Position numbers and translations under genes: made by a program. The notes under the pieces are model-generated. The model saw nothing but the letters and a program-made list of their open reading frames with translations, made no database searches and had not been told where the DNA came from. A DNA stretch of 7,209 nt from Candidatus Methanofastidiosia archaeon (lineage in GTDB: Archaea; Methanobacteriota_B; Thermococci; Methanofastidiosales; NM3), in assembly GCA_020854925.1 (NCBI GenBank), contig JAHKLV010000153.1:1-7209 (forward strand). The letters run 5' to 3'. How positions within the stretch are numbered: the first letter of the stretch is position 1; every line of letters begins with the position of its first letter. Below, in pieces: positions 1 through 5,414 of this stretch.

Positions 1-2
1 AC

Positions 3-410
3 GGCGCATCCCTTGATGAATGGTGGATGGAGAAGGGACATGAATATGCTCCTTACGGGATCACGAAGCTCGAATTCTCGGAATTCCCTTATGCAAACGG
101 ATTCGAGCGCGGGGACATCCTTCTCATCAAAGGGGTATCTGCCACTTCCATCTCAGTTGGTGATGTCATCGTCTTTACCCGTGATTTTGATGAGATCCCT
201 GTTGTTCATCGAGTGGTGGAGATAACGATGGTGGGTGGCGTGCGGTACTTTTTGACCAAGGGGGACTTCAACTCGGTGGCAGACAACTATCATGATGGGG
301 AGACCATCGGTGTCCACGAATCCCGTATTATCGGGCGCGTGGGCGGCATTATACCCTCTGTGGGGAATATCACGCTGTGGTTTAGGGGGATAGTCGGTAC
401 CGATGCTTAA
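3..410 (+). CDS. Signal peptidase I, archaeal type (5' end cut by window)
   Basis: This is the C-terminal part of a membrane-bound type I signal peptidase (family S26B), which removes signal peptides from exported proteins on the outer face of the membrane. The reading frame is open from base 3, so the gene starts outside the window, and the N-terminal membrane anchor and the nucleophilic serine are missing for that reason. Visible signs are the archaeal segment with WWMEKG, then GITKLEFSEFPYANGF and RGDILLIKG. A catalytic-type histidine follows in VVHRVV. The KGD motif and a second Asp six residues on (TKGDFNSVAD) fit the Ser/His/Asp/Asp set of archaeal enzymes. A late VGGIIPSVGN segment is also typical. 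The ATG at base 27 is internal to the family alignment and is not the true start. The stop overlaps the next gene by 8 bases, so they are probably co-transcribed. Confidence 0.85.
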   Translation, partial: GASLDEWWMEKGHEYAPYGITKLEFSEFPYANGFERGDILLIKGVSATSISVGDVIVFTRDFDEIPVVHRVVEITMVGGVRYFLTKGDFNSVADNYHDGETIGVHESRIIGRVGGIIPSVGNITLWFRGIVGTDA

Positions 411-837
411 GAATCCCGGTCCTCTCTTGGCGGTGGACGGGGTGCTCACAGACGGGAGGCGCATCCTTCTTATCCGCCGCAAGAATCCTCCGTTTCAGGG
501 CTCATGGGCGCTGCCGGGTGGATTTGTCACCGCAGGGGAGACCGTAGAGGCGGCAGTGATTCGGGAAATACGGGAAGAGACGGGCATCGTTGTCTTTGCC
601 CCCGTCCTCGTCGGCGTTTTTTCGAATCCCTCGCGCGACCCTCGCGGCCATGTGGTGTCATGTGCCTTTGTATGCAATCACACCCTTGCGCACTTCACTC
701 CTGGCAGCGACGCATCGGAGGCCCGGCTCTTTGGTCTTGACGAGCTTCCCGAAGCGCTTGCCTTTGACCATAAGGACATTATTTCGAGTGCCAAAAGGCT
801 TATAAATGGCTCAGGGTATTTTACGAGTATAAAATAA
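403..837 (+). CDS. Nudix hydrolase, ADP-ribose pyrophosphatase-like
   Basis: This 144-residue cytosolic Nudix hydrolase most likely cleaves ADP-ribose or a related nucleoside diphosphate derivative into AMP plus a sugar phosphate. The Nudix box is complete: G40, E46, R54-E55, E58-E59 and G61-I62 sit at the exact spacing GX5EX7REUXEEXGU, which binds the catalytic Mg2+. The WALPGGF lead-in, the FSNPSRDPRGHVVS segment after the box and the late AFDHKDII motif are shared, as far as I recall, with the archaeal ADP-ribose pyrophosphatase group. That makes this substrate likelier than (d)NTPs, but it remains an inference. The length is normal. The gene starts inside the 3' end of the signal peptidase gene (8-base overlap), which suggests translational coupling; the ribosome binding site before it is weak. 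Confidence 0.9.
   Translation: MLKNPGPLLAVDGVLTDGRRILLIRRKNPPFQGSWALPGGFVTAGETVEAAVIREIREETGIVVFAPVLVGVFSNPSRDPRGHVVSCAFVCNHTLAHFTPGSDASEARLFGLDELPEALAFDHKDIISSAKRLINGSGYFTSIK
799..809 (+). promoter_or_regulatory. Possible TATA box before the phosphatidyltransferase gene
   Basis: CTTATAAATGG inside the 3' end of the Nudix gene is a good match to an archaeal TATA box. It lies about 50 bases before the ATG at 853, which would leave a leader of roughly 25 bases. A second AT-rich stretch (GTATAAAATAA, about 827-837) lies too close to the ATG for a normal leader. Because the site is within coding sequence and the genes are closely spaced, it may be chance. Confidence 0.3.
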
Positions 838-852
838 CTGGGTCGATTTATC

Positions 853-1437
853 ATGCTCGCGCGGTACAGGGGCACCTATCAGCGTATGTTTTCCGGTGTC
901 GGCAGGGTCATGGCAAAGACGGGGCTTTCTCCGAACGCCTTCACGATACTTTCCCTTCTTCCCGCCGCAGCCGCAGGGTACTACCTGTATCGGGGCGATG
1001 TGTGGATGGGGTTGGCGCTTATTCTTGTCACCTCATTTGTCGATGTGCTTGACGGCAACGTCGCCCGTGCCACGGGCAAGGTCAGCGTATATGGCAAAGT
1101 CCTCGACCACACCGTGGATCGGTACGTGGAGTTTATCTTTATCGGGGGCATTGTTGCCGGCGGTCTTGCCACGCCCTTTGCCGGATTTGTCGGCATATCC
1201 GGCATGATAATGGCCTCGTTCATCCGTGCCAAGGCGGAATCGGAAGGGGCGCGGGGCTGTGACGTCGGGCTCATGGACCGAGCCGAAAAGCTTCTCATCC
1301 TCATGGCCGGGTGTGCCCTGTATCCCCGGTACGACCTTTCAATCGAATACGCCCTGATACTTATCGGCGTCCTGTCCCACATCACCGTGGTGCAGCGCGC
1401 CCGATTCGCCCAACGACAGTTTGAGGAATCATCATGA
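853..1437 (+). CDS. CDP-alcohol phosphatidyltransferase (archaetidylinositol-phosphate synthase-like)
   Basis: This 194-residue integral membrane enzyme transfers a phosphoalcohol head group using a CDP-activated partner, in archaea usually CDP-archaeol. The family signature DX2DGX2ARX8GX3DX3D is intact: D64, D67-G68, A71-R72, G81, D85 and D89 (FVDVLDGNVARATG, then GKVLDHTVDRYVE). These aspartates bind the two metal ions and hold the catalytic base. The N-terminal SPNAFTILSLL is also typical. Hydrophobic stretches around residues 30-62, 94-123, 145-155 and 165-177 fit about six membrane helices. Specificity (inositol phosphate, glycerol phosphate or serine) cannot be read directly. Inositol phosphate is favoured because a PfkB kinase follows with an ATGA overlap. 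The start is the only sensible ATG after the Nudix stop; its ribosome binding site is weak. Confidence 0.88.
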   Translation: MLARYRGTYQRMFSGVGRVMAKTGLSPNAFTILSLLPAAAAGYYLYRGDVWMGLALILVTSFVDVLDGNVARATGKVSVYGKVLDHTVDRYVEFIFIGGIVAGGLATPFAGFVGISGMIMASFIRAKAESEGARGCDVGLMDRAEKLLILMAGCALYPRYDLSIEYALILIGVLSHITVVQRARFAQRQFEESS

Positions 1438-2327
1438 TAGCTGCTATCGGCAATCCGGTGTACGACACCATCATCACACCTTATCTCACCACGGGTGGGA
1501 GGGTCCTTTCCGGCTGCTCTACTAACGCCTGCATCATCGACTCGTTTTTGGGGCTTGAGTGCGCGCTCACCGGGTGTGTCGGCGAGGATTTCCGACCCCA
1601 GTTTGAGCGTGACTTGCACGAGTTTGGCATCAAATACGTCATCCAACCCTCAAAGGAGACCGGGGGATTCCATCTCGAGTATGACGCTCGCGGGGACCGC
1701 GTGCTCAATCTTCTGGGTGTGGCAGACCCCATACGATACTTTCCTGAGCAGTACCTCTCATCCGACGTCATCATCGTCGGCCCTATCCTTGGAGAGGTGT
1801 CCCTTGACCTGCTTCGTGAGATGCGGGAACGTTCAAAGGCGCTCTTTTTCCTCGACCCTCAGGGATTTGTACGCCAGATAGCGGATGCAAAGGCCGTACA
1901 CTTCAGGAGACCGGACATCGAGGAGGTCGTGGGTGCCGTCGACATCGTGAAACCAAACGAGGTGGAGACAAAGATTATCACCGGCTACGATGCACATACC
2001 CAGACCCGCGAGGCATGCGAGACTCTGTATTCATGGGGCGCGAGCATCGCCATCGTGACACTGGGGGATGCCGGGGCCATGATATATGACGGCAGTGAGT
2101 TCATACGCCTCCCCGCATACGAGACCTTTGCCAAGGACCCCACCGGGGCAGGGGACACCTTCATGGGGGGCTTTATCTTCGAATACCTCAACACGAAGGA
2201 CCTTCATGACGTCGGTCTCTTTGCAACCTGCACCTCCTCCATCGTGGTGGAAACAGTCGGTCCCCGCTTCCCCGTCACTGAGGCCGAGGTGCGCAGGCGC
2301 GTGGAGCGCATGCGCGAGATTCTTTGA
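1434..2327 (+). CDS. PfkB-family carbohydrate/nucleoside kinase
   Basis: This 297-residue soluble kinase of the ribokinase/PfkB family moves the ATP gamma-phosphate to a hydroxyl of a sugar, polyol or nucleoside. The length is normal. The N-terminal substrate region is present: GNPVYD, then GGRVLSGCSTNAC and LTGCVGEDF. The linker motif VKPNEVE is at 172-178, and the second PfkB signature DPTGAGDTFMGGF is at 235-247, with catalytic base D241 and the anion hole in GAG. The substrate cannot be named from motifs. The gene shares an ATGA overlap with the CDP-alcohol phosphatidyltransferase, so coupled translation is likely. Archaeal PfkB enzymes include a myo-inositol 3-kinase, whose product is the same compound that archaetidylinositol-phosphate synthase uses; that role would fit here but is an inference. 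A GAGG site lies 7 bases before the start. Confidence 0.88.
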   Translation: MIAAIGNPVYDTIITPYLTTGGRVLSGCSTNACIIDSFLGLECALTGCVGEDFRPQFERDLHEFGIKYVIQPSKETGGFHLEYDARGDRVLNLLGVADPIRYFPEQYLSSDVIIVGPILGEVSLDLLREMRERSKALFFLDPQGFVRQIADAKAVHFRRPDIEEVVGAVDIVKPNEVETKIITGYDAHTQTREACETLYSWGASIAIVTLGDAGAMIYDGSEFIRLPAYETFAKDPTGAGDTFMGGFIFEYLNTKDLHDVGLFATCTSSIVVETVGPRFPVTEAEVRRRVERMREIL

Positions 2328-2330
2328 TCT

Positions 2331-2360
2331 GCGCCGCATCGGCGCCCCTTCCTCTTTTTT
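2331..2360 (+). terminator. Hairpin plus T6, probable end of the upstream operon
   Basis: A perfect 6-base-pair inverted repeat (GCGCCG, loop CAT, CGGCGC, 2331-2345) starts 3 bases after the kinase stop codon. A pyrimidine run ending in T6 (2355-2360) follows, and another T-run lies at about 2377-2382. Archaeal termination relies chiefly on T-runs, so the T-tracts may matter more than the hairpin. Confidence 0.5.
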
Positions 2361-2395
2361 CCCCCGTATCATCTGTCTTTTTCCAATTCGATACG

Positions 2396-2404
2396 TTTAT
2401 ATAA
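2396..2404 (+). promoter_or_regulatory. TATA box of the RAM-domain gene
   Basis: TTTATATAA is a near-ideal archaeal TATA box in the gap between the kinase and the next gene. It is centred about 37 bases before the ATG at 2437, which predicts a transcription start near 2425 and a very short leader. Confidence 0.75.
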
Positions 2405-2436
2405 CCTGCTATCCTAGTAGGTACGGGTTGAGTACT

Positions 2437-2664
2437 ATGGTCGTAGCTTTCGTACTATGCGTCACGGATGCTGGAATGGAACGCACAGTCGTTGACAAGC
2501 TCCTCCAGTTCGAAGAAGTAGATGAGGCTCATGTAGTCTATGGCGAATATGATGTCATCGCTAAGGTAAATGTGACCGAGCTCAAGCTTCTGGACAAGTT
2601 CATCACTGAGCGAATACGTTCCATCAAGGAAATACAGATGACCTCGACGATGATCTCCATCTGA
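2437..2664 (+). CDS. Stand-alone Lrp/AsnC ligand-binding (RAM) domain protein
   Basis: This 75-residue protein is a single RAM domain, the effector-binding half of Lrp/AsnC regulators, with no helix-turn-helix. The pattern is typical throughout: strand MVVAFVLCVTD, helix MERTVVDKLLQF, strand VDEAHVVYGEYDVIAKV (with the usual G-YD motif at 36-39), helix ELKLLDKFITERIRS, and strand IKEIQMTSTMISI. Such domains form dimers and larger rings and bind amino acids or other small molecules at their interfaces. Lone RAM proteins can act by joining full-length Lrp proteins, but no partner is visible here. The ATG at 2437 was chosen because the domain starts exactly there and a TATA box sits just upstream. 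The frame stays open further upstream, but that part overlaps the terminator and kinase gene and looks non-coding. An in-frame TTG at 2428 is a weaker alternative. Confidence 0.85.
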   Translation: MVVAFVLCVTDAGMERTVVDKLLQFEEVDEAHVVYGEYDVIAKVNVTELKLLDKFITERIRSIKEIQMTSTMISI

Positions 2665-2670
2665 CCACAC

Positions 2671-2680
2671 CTTTTTATAC
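2671..2680 (+). promoter_or_regulatory. TATA box of the PRPP synthetase gene
   Basis: CTTTTTATAC lies 7 bases after the RAM gene stop and about 43 bases before the ATG at 2719, which predicts transcription start near 2701. The same T-runs (2672-2676 and 2683-2687) could also end the RAM transcript. Confidence 0.6.
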
Positions 2681-2705
2681 CATTTTTCACTCTACGATGG
2701 TATCC

Positions 2706-2713
2706 AGAGGAGA
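2706..2713 (+). promoter_or_regulatory. Shine-Dalgarno site that fixes the PRPP synthetase start
   Basis: AGAGGAGA ends 5 bases before the ATG at 2719. It is a strong purine-rich site and supports this ATG over alternatives. Confidence 0.65.
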
Positions 2714-2718
2714 TTGCC

Positions 2719-3681
2719 ATGATAGAGTATCTCTTATGTTCCGGTGCAGAGCACCTCAAAGATTCTTTCGAACGGGCGGGAAAATCCGTTCGGCTGTCGG
2801 AAAAGAACTACGACGGCAAGCGCTTTTTCATGAATTCCGACGTGTACAGCAGGCTTCCTGTCGAGGAGATGTCCGGCAAGGATGTCGTTGTCGTGCAGAG
2901 CGCCACGCTCTCAACGGCCGGCGGAGAGAGATACACCACCCAGGACCGCGTTTTCGAGGTCCTTGAGTTCCTTTCCATCCTCCGTACGCCGCAGCGCGTG
3001 GAGCAGACCGGCCACAAGCAGTACGTCGCCCACGACCTTGCGCCTCCCGCGTCCGTGTCCGTTGTCTATACGTGCATGCCCTGTGCCAAACAGGACCATG
3101 CCTGCCTCACGGGGGAGGTCAACTCCGCCAAGCTTGCGCTTGACCTCACCCTCTCCCTGTGCGACAAGGTATACATCATCGACCCGCATCCCCCCCTGTC
3201 CCTGCCCTGGTTTGGCGCCCTGGTGGAACAGGGGCGGGTGGCAGTTCTCACCATGGTCCCCGCCGTGCTTCGCGCCGCGCAGGAGGCTCTGCCCGAAGCG
3301 GTCATCCTCGGTCCAGACGAGGGGTCTGCCGCACGGCTCGGCATCCAGTCGTTTTCAAAGTCACGGATATCGTCTGTCGCATCCACCATCTCGGGCTCAT
3401 TCGATGTCAAGGGCTGTGACGTCCTCATCGTCGACGACATGGTGCTCTCGGGGGGGACGCTGCGAAAGACCCGCGAAAAGCTCGTTGAGCTTGGTGCCCG
3501 TTCCATCGGCGCCGCCCTCACTCATGCCATGCCCGTTTATGGCGGCGAGGAAAATCTTACCAAGATACGTGAAGCCTTTGGCGGCCGGGTCTTTGTCACG
3601 AACACCGTGCATTCCTCTGCCTTTGCTGACATGGCCATAGACTGTGTGCCTGCCATCATCGGTGCGGTAGAGGGACCATAA
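2719..3681 (+). CDS. prs: Ribose-phosphate pyrophosphokinase, divergent archaeal form
   Basis: This 320-residue cytosolic enzyme probably makes PRPP from ribose 5-phosphate and ATP for nucleotide, histidine and tryptophan synthesis. The layout is that of PRPP synthetases, two phosphoribosyltransferase-type halves. Motifs are VVVVQSA at 56-62, the ATP-binding segment MPCAKQDHACLTGE at 120-133 (usually PYARQD), and the metal-binding His in IDPHPP at 154-159. GPDEGS lies at 198-203, a catalytic-type Lys-X-Arg at K214/R216, and the PRPP-binding loop VLIVDDMVLSGGT at 235-247, followed by TNTVHS. Two things are odd. The usual N-terminal DGE motif is not recognisable, and about 25 extra residues (roughly 90-115) sit between the first-domain helix and MPCAKQD. 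That explains the length over the usual 280-290 residues of archaeal forms. A PRPP synthetase-like protein with a changed role is possible, but the catalytic set appears intact. Confidence 0.85.
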   Translation: MIEYLLCSGAEHLKDSFERAGKSVRLSEKNYDGKRFFMNSDVYSRLPVEEMSGKDVVVVQSATLSTAGGERYTTQDRVFEVLEFLSILRTPQRVEQTGHKQYVAHDLAPPASVSVVYTCMPCAKQDHACLTGEVNSAKLALDLTLSLCDKVYIIDPHPPLSLPWFGALVEQGRVAVLTMVPAVLRAAQEALPEAVILGPDEGSAARLGIQSFSKSRISSVASTISGSFDVKGCDVLIVDDMVLSGGTLRKTREKLVELGARSIGAALTHAMPVYGGEENLTKIREAFGGRVFVTNTVHSSAFADMAIDCVPAIIGAVEGP

Positions 3682-3707
3682 GGGCCGATTTCCCGCTTCT
3701 ACTTCGC

Positions 3708-3718
3708 AAAATTTAAAA
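3708..3718 (+). promoter_or_regulatory. TATA box of the CARF-like gene / trpS cluster
   Basis: AAATTTAAAAA in the short gap after the PRPP synthetase gene is centred about 42 bases before the GTG at 3755. It predicts transcription start near 3738-3740 and a leader holding the GGTGAT ribosome site. Confidence 0.55.
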
Positions 3719-3744
3719 AGAGCCCGCCTTTGGTAGTGAGTATC

Positions 3745-3754
3745 TGGTGATTAC
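3745..3754 (+). promoter_or_regulatory. Shine-Dalgarno leader, first copy of a duplicated 10-mer
   Basis: TGGTGATTAC contains GGTGAT, complementary to the 3' end of archaeal 16S rRNA, directly before the GTG start at 3755. It decides the non-ATG start of this gene. The identical 10-mer recurs at 4104-4113 before the next gene. Confidence 0.6.
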
Positions 3755-4102
3755 GTGAAGACATTGATTGCGACACTCGGCGTGGGAAAGGGTACCTGGG
3801 GAAAGGTCAAGCGCATCTGCAGCGAGGAGTGGGACTCCGTTATCCTCCTTGGCAACGCATGGGCAAAGGACACGTACAAACCGGCCAACGAGTGGATTGT
3901 CCTCGAAGACGAGAAGGACGTCTGCCAGCTGGTGGAAGACATCAAACCCTCCCTTGACCGGGACCTTGGCGAAATATATATAAACCTCTTGTCTGGAAGT
4001 GGAAGGGAACACAATGCGGTAGTGGCTGCATTGCTTTCCCTTAATAAAAAATTCACAATGGTTTGTGTGTGCGACGACGGAGTACAGTACTTTGGCGAGT
4101 AA
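3755..4102 (+). CDS. Small Rossmann-like protein resembling a lone CARF domain
   Basis: I do not recognise an exact named family for this 115-residue protein. The predicted order is strand (TLIATLG, 3-9), helix (GTWGKVKRICSEE, 13-25), strand (DSVILLG, 27-33), strand (EWIVLED, 46-52), helix (DVCQLVEDIKPSLD, 55-68) and strand (EIYINLL, 73-79). A Gly/Ser turn and helix follow (SGSGREHNAVVAALLSL, 80-96), then strand (FTMVCVC, 100-106). This alternating fold and the strand-SGSG-helix motif resemble CARF domains, which bind cyclic oligoadenylate or other nucleotides. No effector domain is attached and no CRISPR locus is present, so a housekeeping nucleotide-binding role is equally possible. The GTG start is supported by GGTGAT 4 bases before it and a TATA box further upstream. 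The gene leads a cluster with a basic peptide and trpS. Confidence 0.7.
   Translation: MKTLIATLGVGKGTWGKVKRICSEEWDSVILLGNAWAKDTYKPANEWIVLEDEKDVCQLVEDIKPSLDRDLGEIYINLLSGSGREHNAVVAALLSLNKKFTMVCVCDDGVQYFGE
3972..3984 (+). promoter_or_regulatory. TATA-like sequence inside the CARF-like gene
   Basis: AAATATATATAAA is an unusually strong TATA match within a GC-rich coding region. It lies about 140 bases before the basic-peptide gene and could drive it and trpS separately. A second AT-rich stretch (TTAATAAAAA, 4041-4050) is closer, about 70 bases before that gene. Both also encode protein (EIYIN and LNKK), so chance is possible. Confidence 0.3.
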
Positions 4103-4103
4103 G

Positions 4104-4113
4104 TGGTGATTAC
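4104..4113 (+). promoter_or_regulatory. Shine-Dalgarno leader, second copy of the 10-mer
   Basis: TGGTGATTAC is identical to 3745-3754. It sits one base after the CARF-like gene stop and 2 bases before the ATG at 4116 (5 before the second in-frame ATG at 4119). The GGTGAT core pairs with 16S rRNA and supports translation of the small gene that follows. Confidence 0.6.
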
Positions 4114-4115
4114 AC

Positions 4116-4277
4116 ATGATGAAGAACAGGAAGCATTTATCTAGGACGCAGAAGAGGCGTGACAGGGAAGCTAACAAGCGAAGGCTCCGCGGCCTTGCGA
4201 CATCCGTCAAGAAGGAAAAGCGGCGTATCGCCTCGCAACTTCCCGCTGCAACAGCCGCGCCTGAGCCCTGTGAGTAA
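4116..4277 (+). CDS. Very basic 53-residue protein, function unknown
   Basis: This small gene is supported by the GGTGAT ribosome site just before it, by its fit in the 175-base gap between two genes, and by its stop codon touching the next start. Translation begins MMKNRKHLSR. Residues 1-40 are dense in charge (10 Arg, 7 Lys, 1 His and only 3 acidic residues in this part) and probably form a long helix, followed by an Ala/Pro-rich tail ending in PEPCE. No signal peptide or membrane segment is seen. The net charge, about +12, suggests RNA, ribosome or DNA binding, but I recognise no family and cannot assign a function. Start at the second ATG (4119) is equally possible. Placement directly before trpS suggests co-expression with the translation machinery. 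Confidence 0.6.
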   Translation: MMKNRKHLSRTQKRRDREANKRRLRGLATSVKKEKRRIASQLPAATAAPEPCE

Positions 4278-5414
4278 GTGAGAGCGCGTGGTCACGTGAC
4301 GGAATTCACGGTCACCCCATGGGATGTGGAAGGGGACATAGACTACAGCAAGCTCATCGAGCAGTTCGGGACCCAACCCGTCGACGATGCCATCATCGAG
4401 CGCGTGGCGTCGCTCACGGGTTCTGTCCATCCCCTGCTGAGGCGCAAGGTCTTTTTTTCCCATCGGGACTTTGACTGGGTCCTCTCCCAGTACGAGAAGG
4501 GCGAGCCTTTTGCCCTTTATACGGGCAGGGGACCTTCCGGCCACACACATCTGGGGCACATCCTACCGTGGATTTTTACCAAGTACCTTCAGGACAGGTT
4601 CGGGTGCGAGCTGTGGTTCCAGCTTACCGACGACGAAAAATTCGTCCTTTCCCCGAAGCTTTCCATAGAGGACACCATGTCGTATTCCTACGAGAACGCG
4701 CTTGACATCATAGCCGTCGGATTCGACCCGGAAAAGACCAAGATATTTTCCGACATCGCCTATGCCAAGACCCTGTACCGCCATGCGCTCCAGGTGGCAA
4801 AAAAGGTCACGTTTTCCACGGCCAAGGCGGTATTTGGCTTTGACAACTCGACGAACATAGGTCTCATCTTTTTTACCTCGATGCAGTCGGTGCCGGCGTT
4901 TCTTCCCTCCATTGAGAAGGGGCGCAAGGTTCCCGTGCTCATACCCTGTGCCATCGACCAGGACCCCCACTTCAGGGTGACACGAGATGTTGCCGAAAAG
5001 CTCGGATACTACAAGCCCGCGCTTATCCAGAGCATGTTCCTCCCTTCGCTTGAGGGTCCCCTCTCAAAGATGTCGGCATCAAAGGAAAGCTCCGCCATCT
5101 TTACCGTCGACCCACCGAAGGTGGCGAGAAAGAAGGTCATGAACGCCTTCACCGGGGGGTGCCAGTCTCTGGCAGAGCAGCGTGAGAAGGGCGGCAATCC
5201 CCAGGTATGCACCATATTCCAATACCTGTTCATCCTTTTCGAGCCCGACGATGAAAAGCTCGAGGATATCCGCAGGCGCTGCCTCTCCGGCGAGGAGATG
5301 TGCGGCAACTGCAAGAAATACCTTGCGGACCGCGTTGAGTCGTTCCTTCGTGAGCACCAAAAGCGCCGGGAAGCGGCACGTGACATGCTCGACGACTTCA
5401 TGGTTTCTGACTGA
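4278..5414 (+). CDS. trpS: Tryptophanyl-tRNA synthetase
   Basis: This 378-residue class I enzyme charges tRNA-Trp with tryptophan in the cytosol. It shows the archaeal/eukaryotic-type layout: N-terminal TEFTVTPWDVEGDIDYSKLIEQFGT, the HIGH signature as HLGH at 91-94 (within PSGHTHLGH), and the substrate-pocket segment AIDQDPHFRVTRDVA at 225-239. The KMSKS loop is KMSAS at 264-268, and the C-terminal part contains GEEMCGNCKKYLADRV at 338-353. Length is normal for archaea. Two GTG starts compete. The one at 4278 directly follows the previous stop, with GTGA 4 bases before it. The one at 4296 gives a protein beginning MTEFTVTPW, which fits the family N-terminus better and would make 372 residues. 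The gene ends in a 17-base tail-to-tail overlap with the opposite-strand gene. Confidence 0.95.
   Translation: MRARGHVTEFTVTPWDVEGDIDYSKLIEQFGTQPVDDAIIERVASLTGSVHPLLRRKVFFSHRDFDWVLSQYEKGEPFALYTGRGPSGHTHLGHILPWIFTKYLQDRFGCELWFQLTDDEKFVLSPKLSIEDTMSYSYENALDIIAVGFDPEKTKIFSDIAYAKTLYRHALQVAKKVTFSTAKAVFGFDNSTNIGLIFFTSMQSVPAFLPSIEKGRKVPVLIPCAIDQDPHFRVTRDVAEKLGYYKPALIQSMFLPSLEGPLSKMSASKESSAIFTVDPPKVARKKVMNAFTGGCQSLAEQREKGGNPQVCTIFQYLFILFEPDDEKLEDIRRRCLSGEEMCGNCKKYLADRVESFLREHQKRREAARDMLDDFMVSD

Noticed and set aside
27..410. Complete signal peptidase starting at the ATG at 27
   Set aside because: The frame is open upstream to the window edge and the catalytic serine and membrane anchor would be missing, so this is a truncated view of a longer gene.
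981..1646. 221-codon minus-strand frame opposite the phosphatidyltransferase and kinase
   Set aside because: No domain or ribosome site, and both opposite genes carry intact family signatures.
2086..2436. Upstream extension of the RAM-domain frame into the kinase gene
   Set aside because: The extension is Ser/Pro-rich noise overlapping kinase coding sequence, terminator and TATA box; the RAM domain starts exactly at 2437.
2882..3640. 252-codon frame overlapping the PRPP synthetase gene
   Set aside because: Ser/Pro/Arg-rich low-complexity translation in a shifted frame; the other frame has all the PRPP synthetase motifs.
3755..4102. A CRISPR-Cas locus around the CARF-like protein
   Set aside because: No repeat array or cas gene is visible anywhere in the window.
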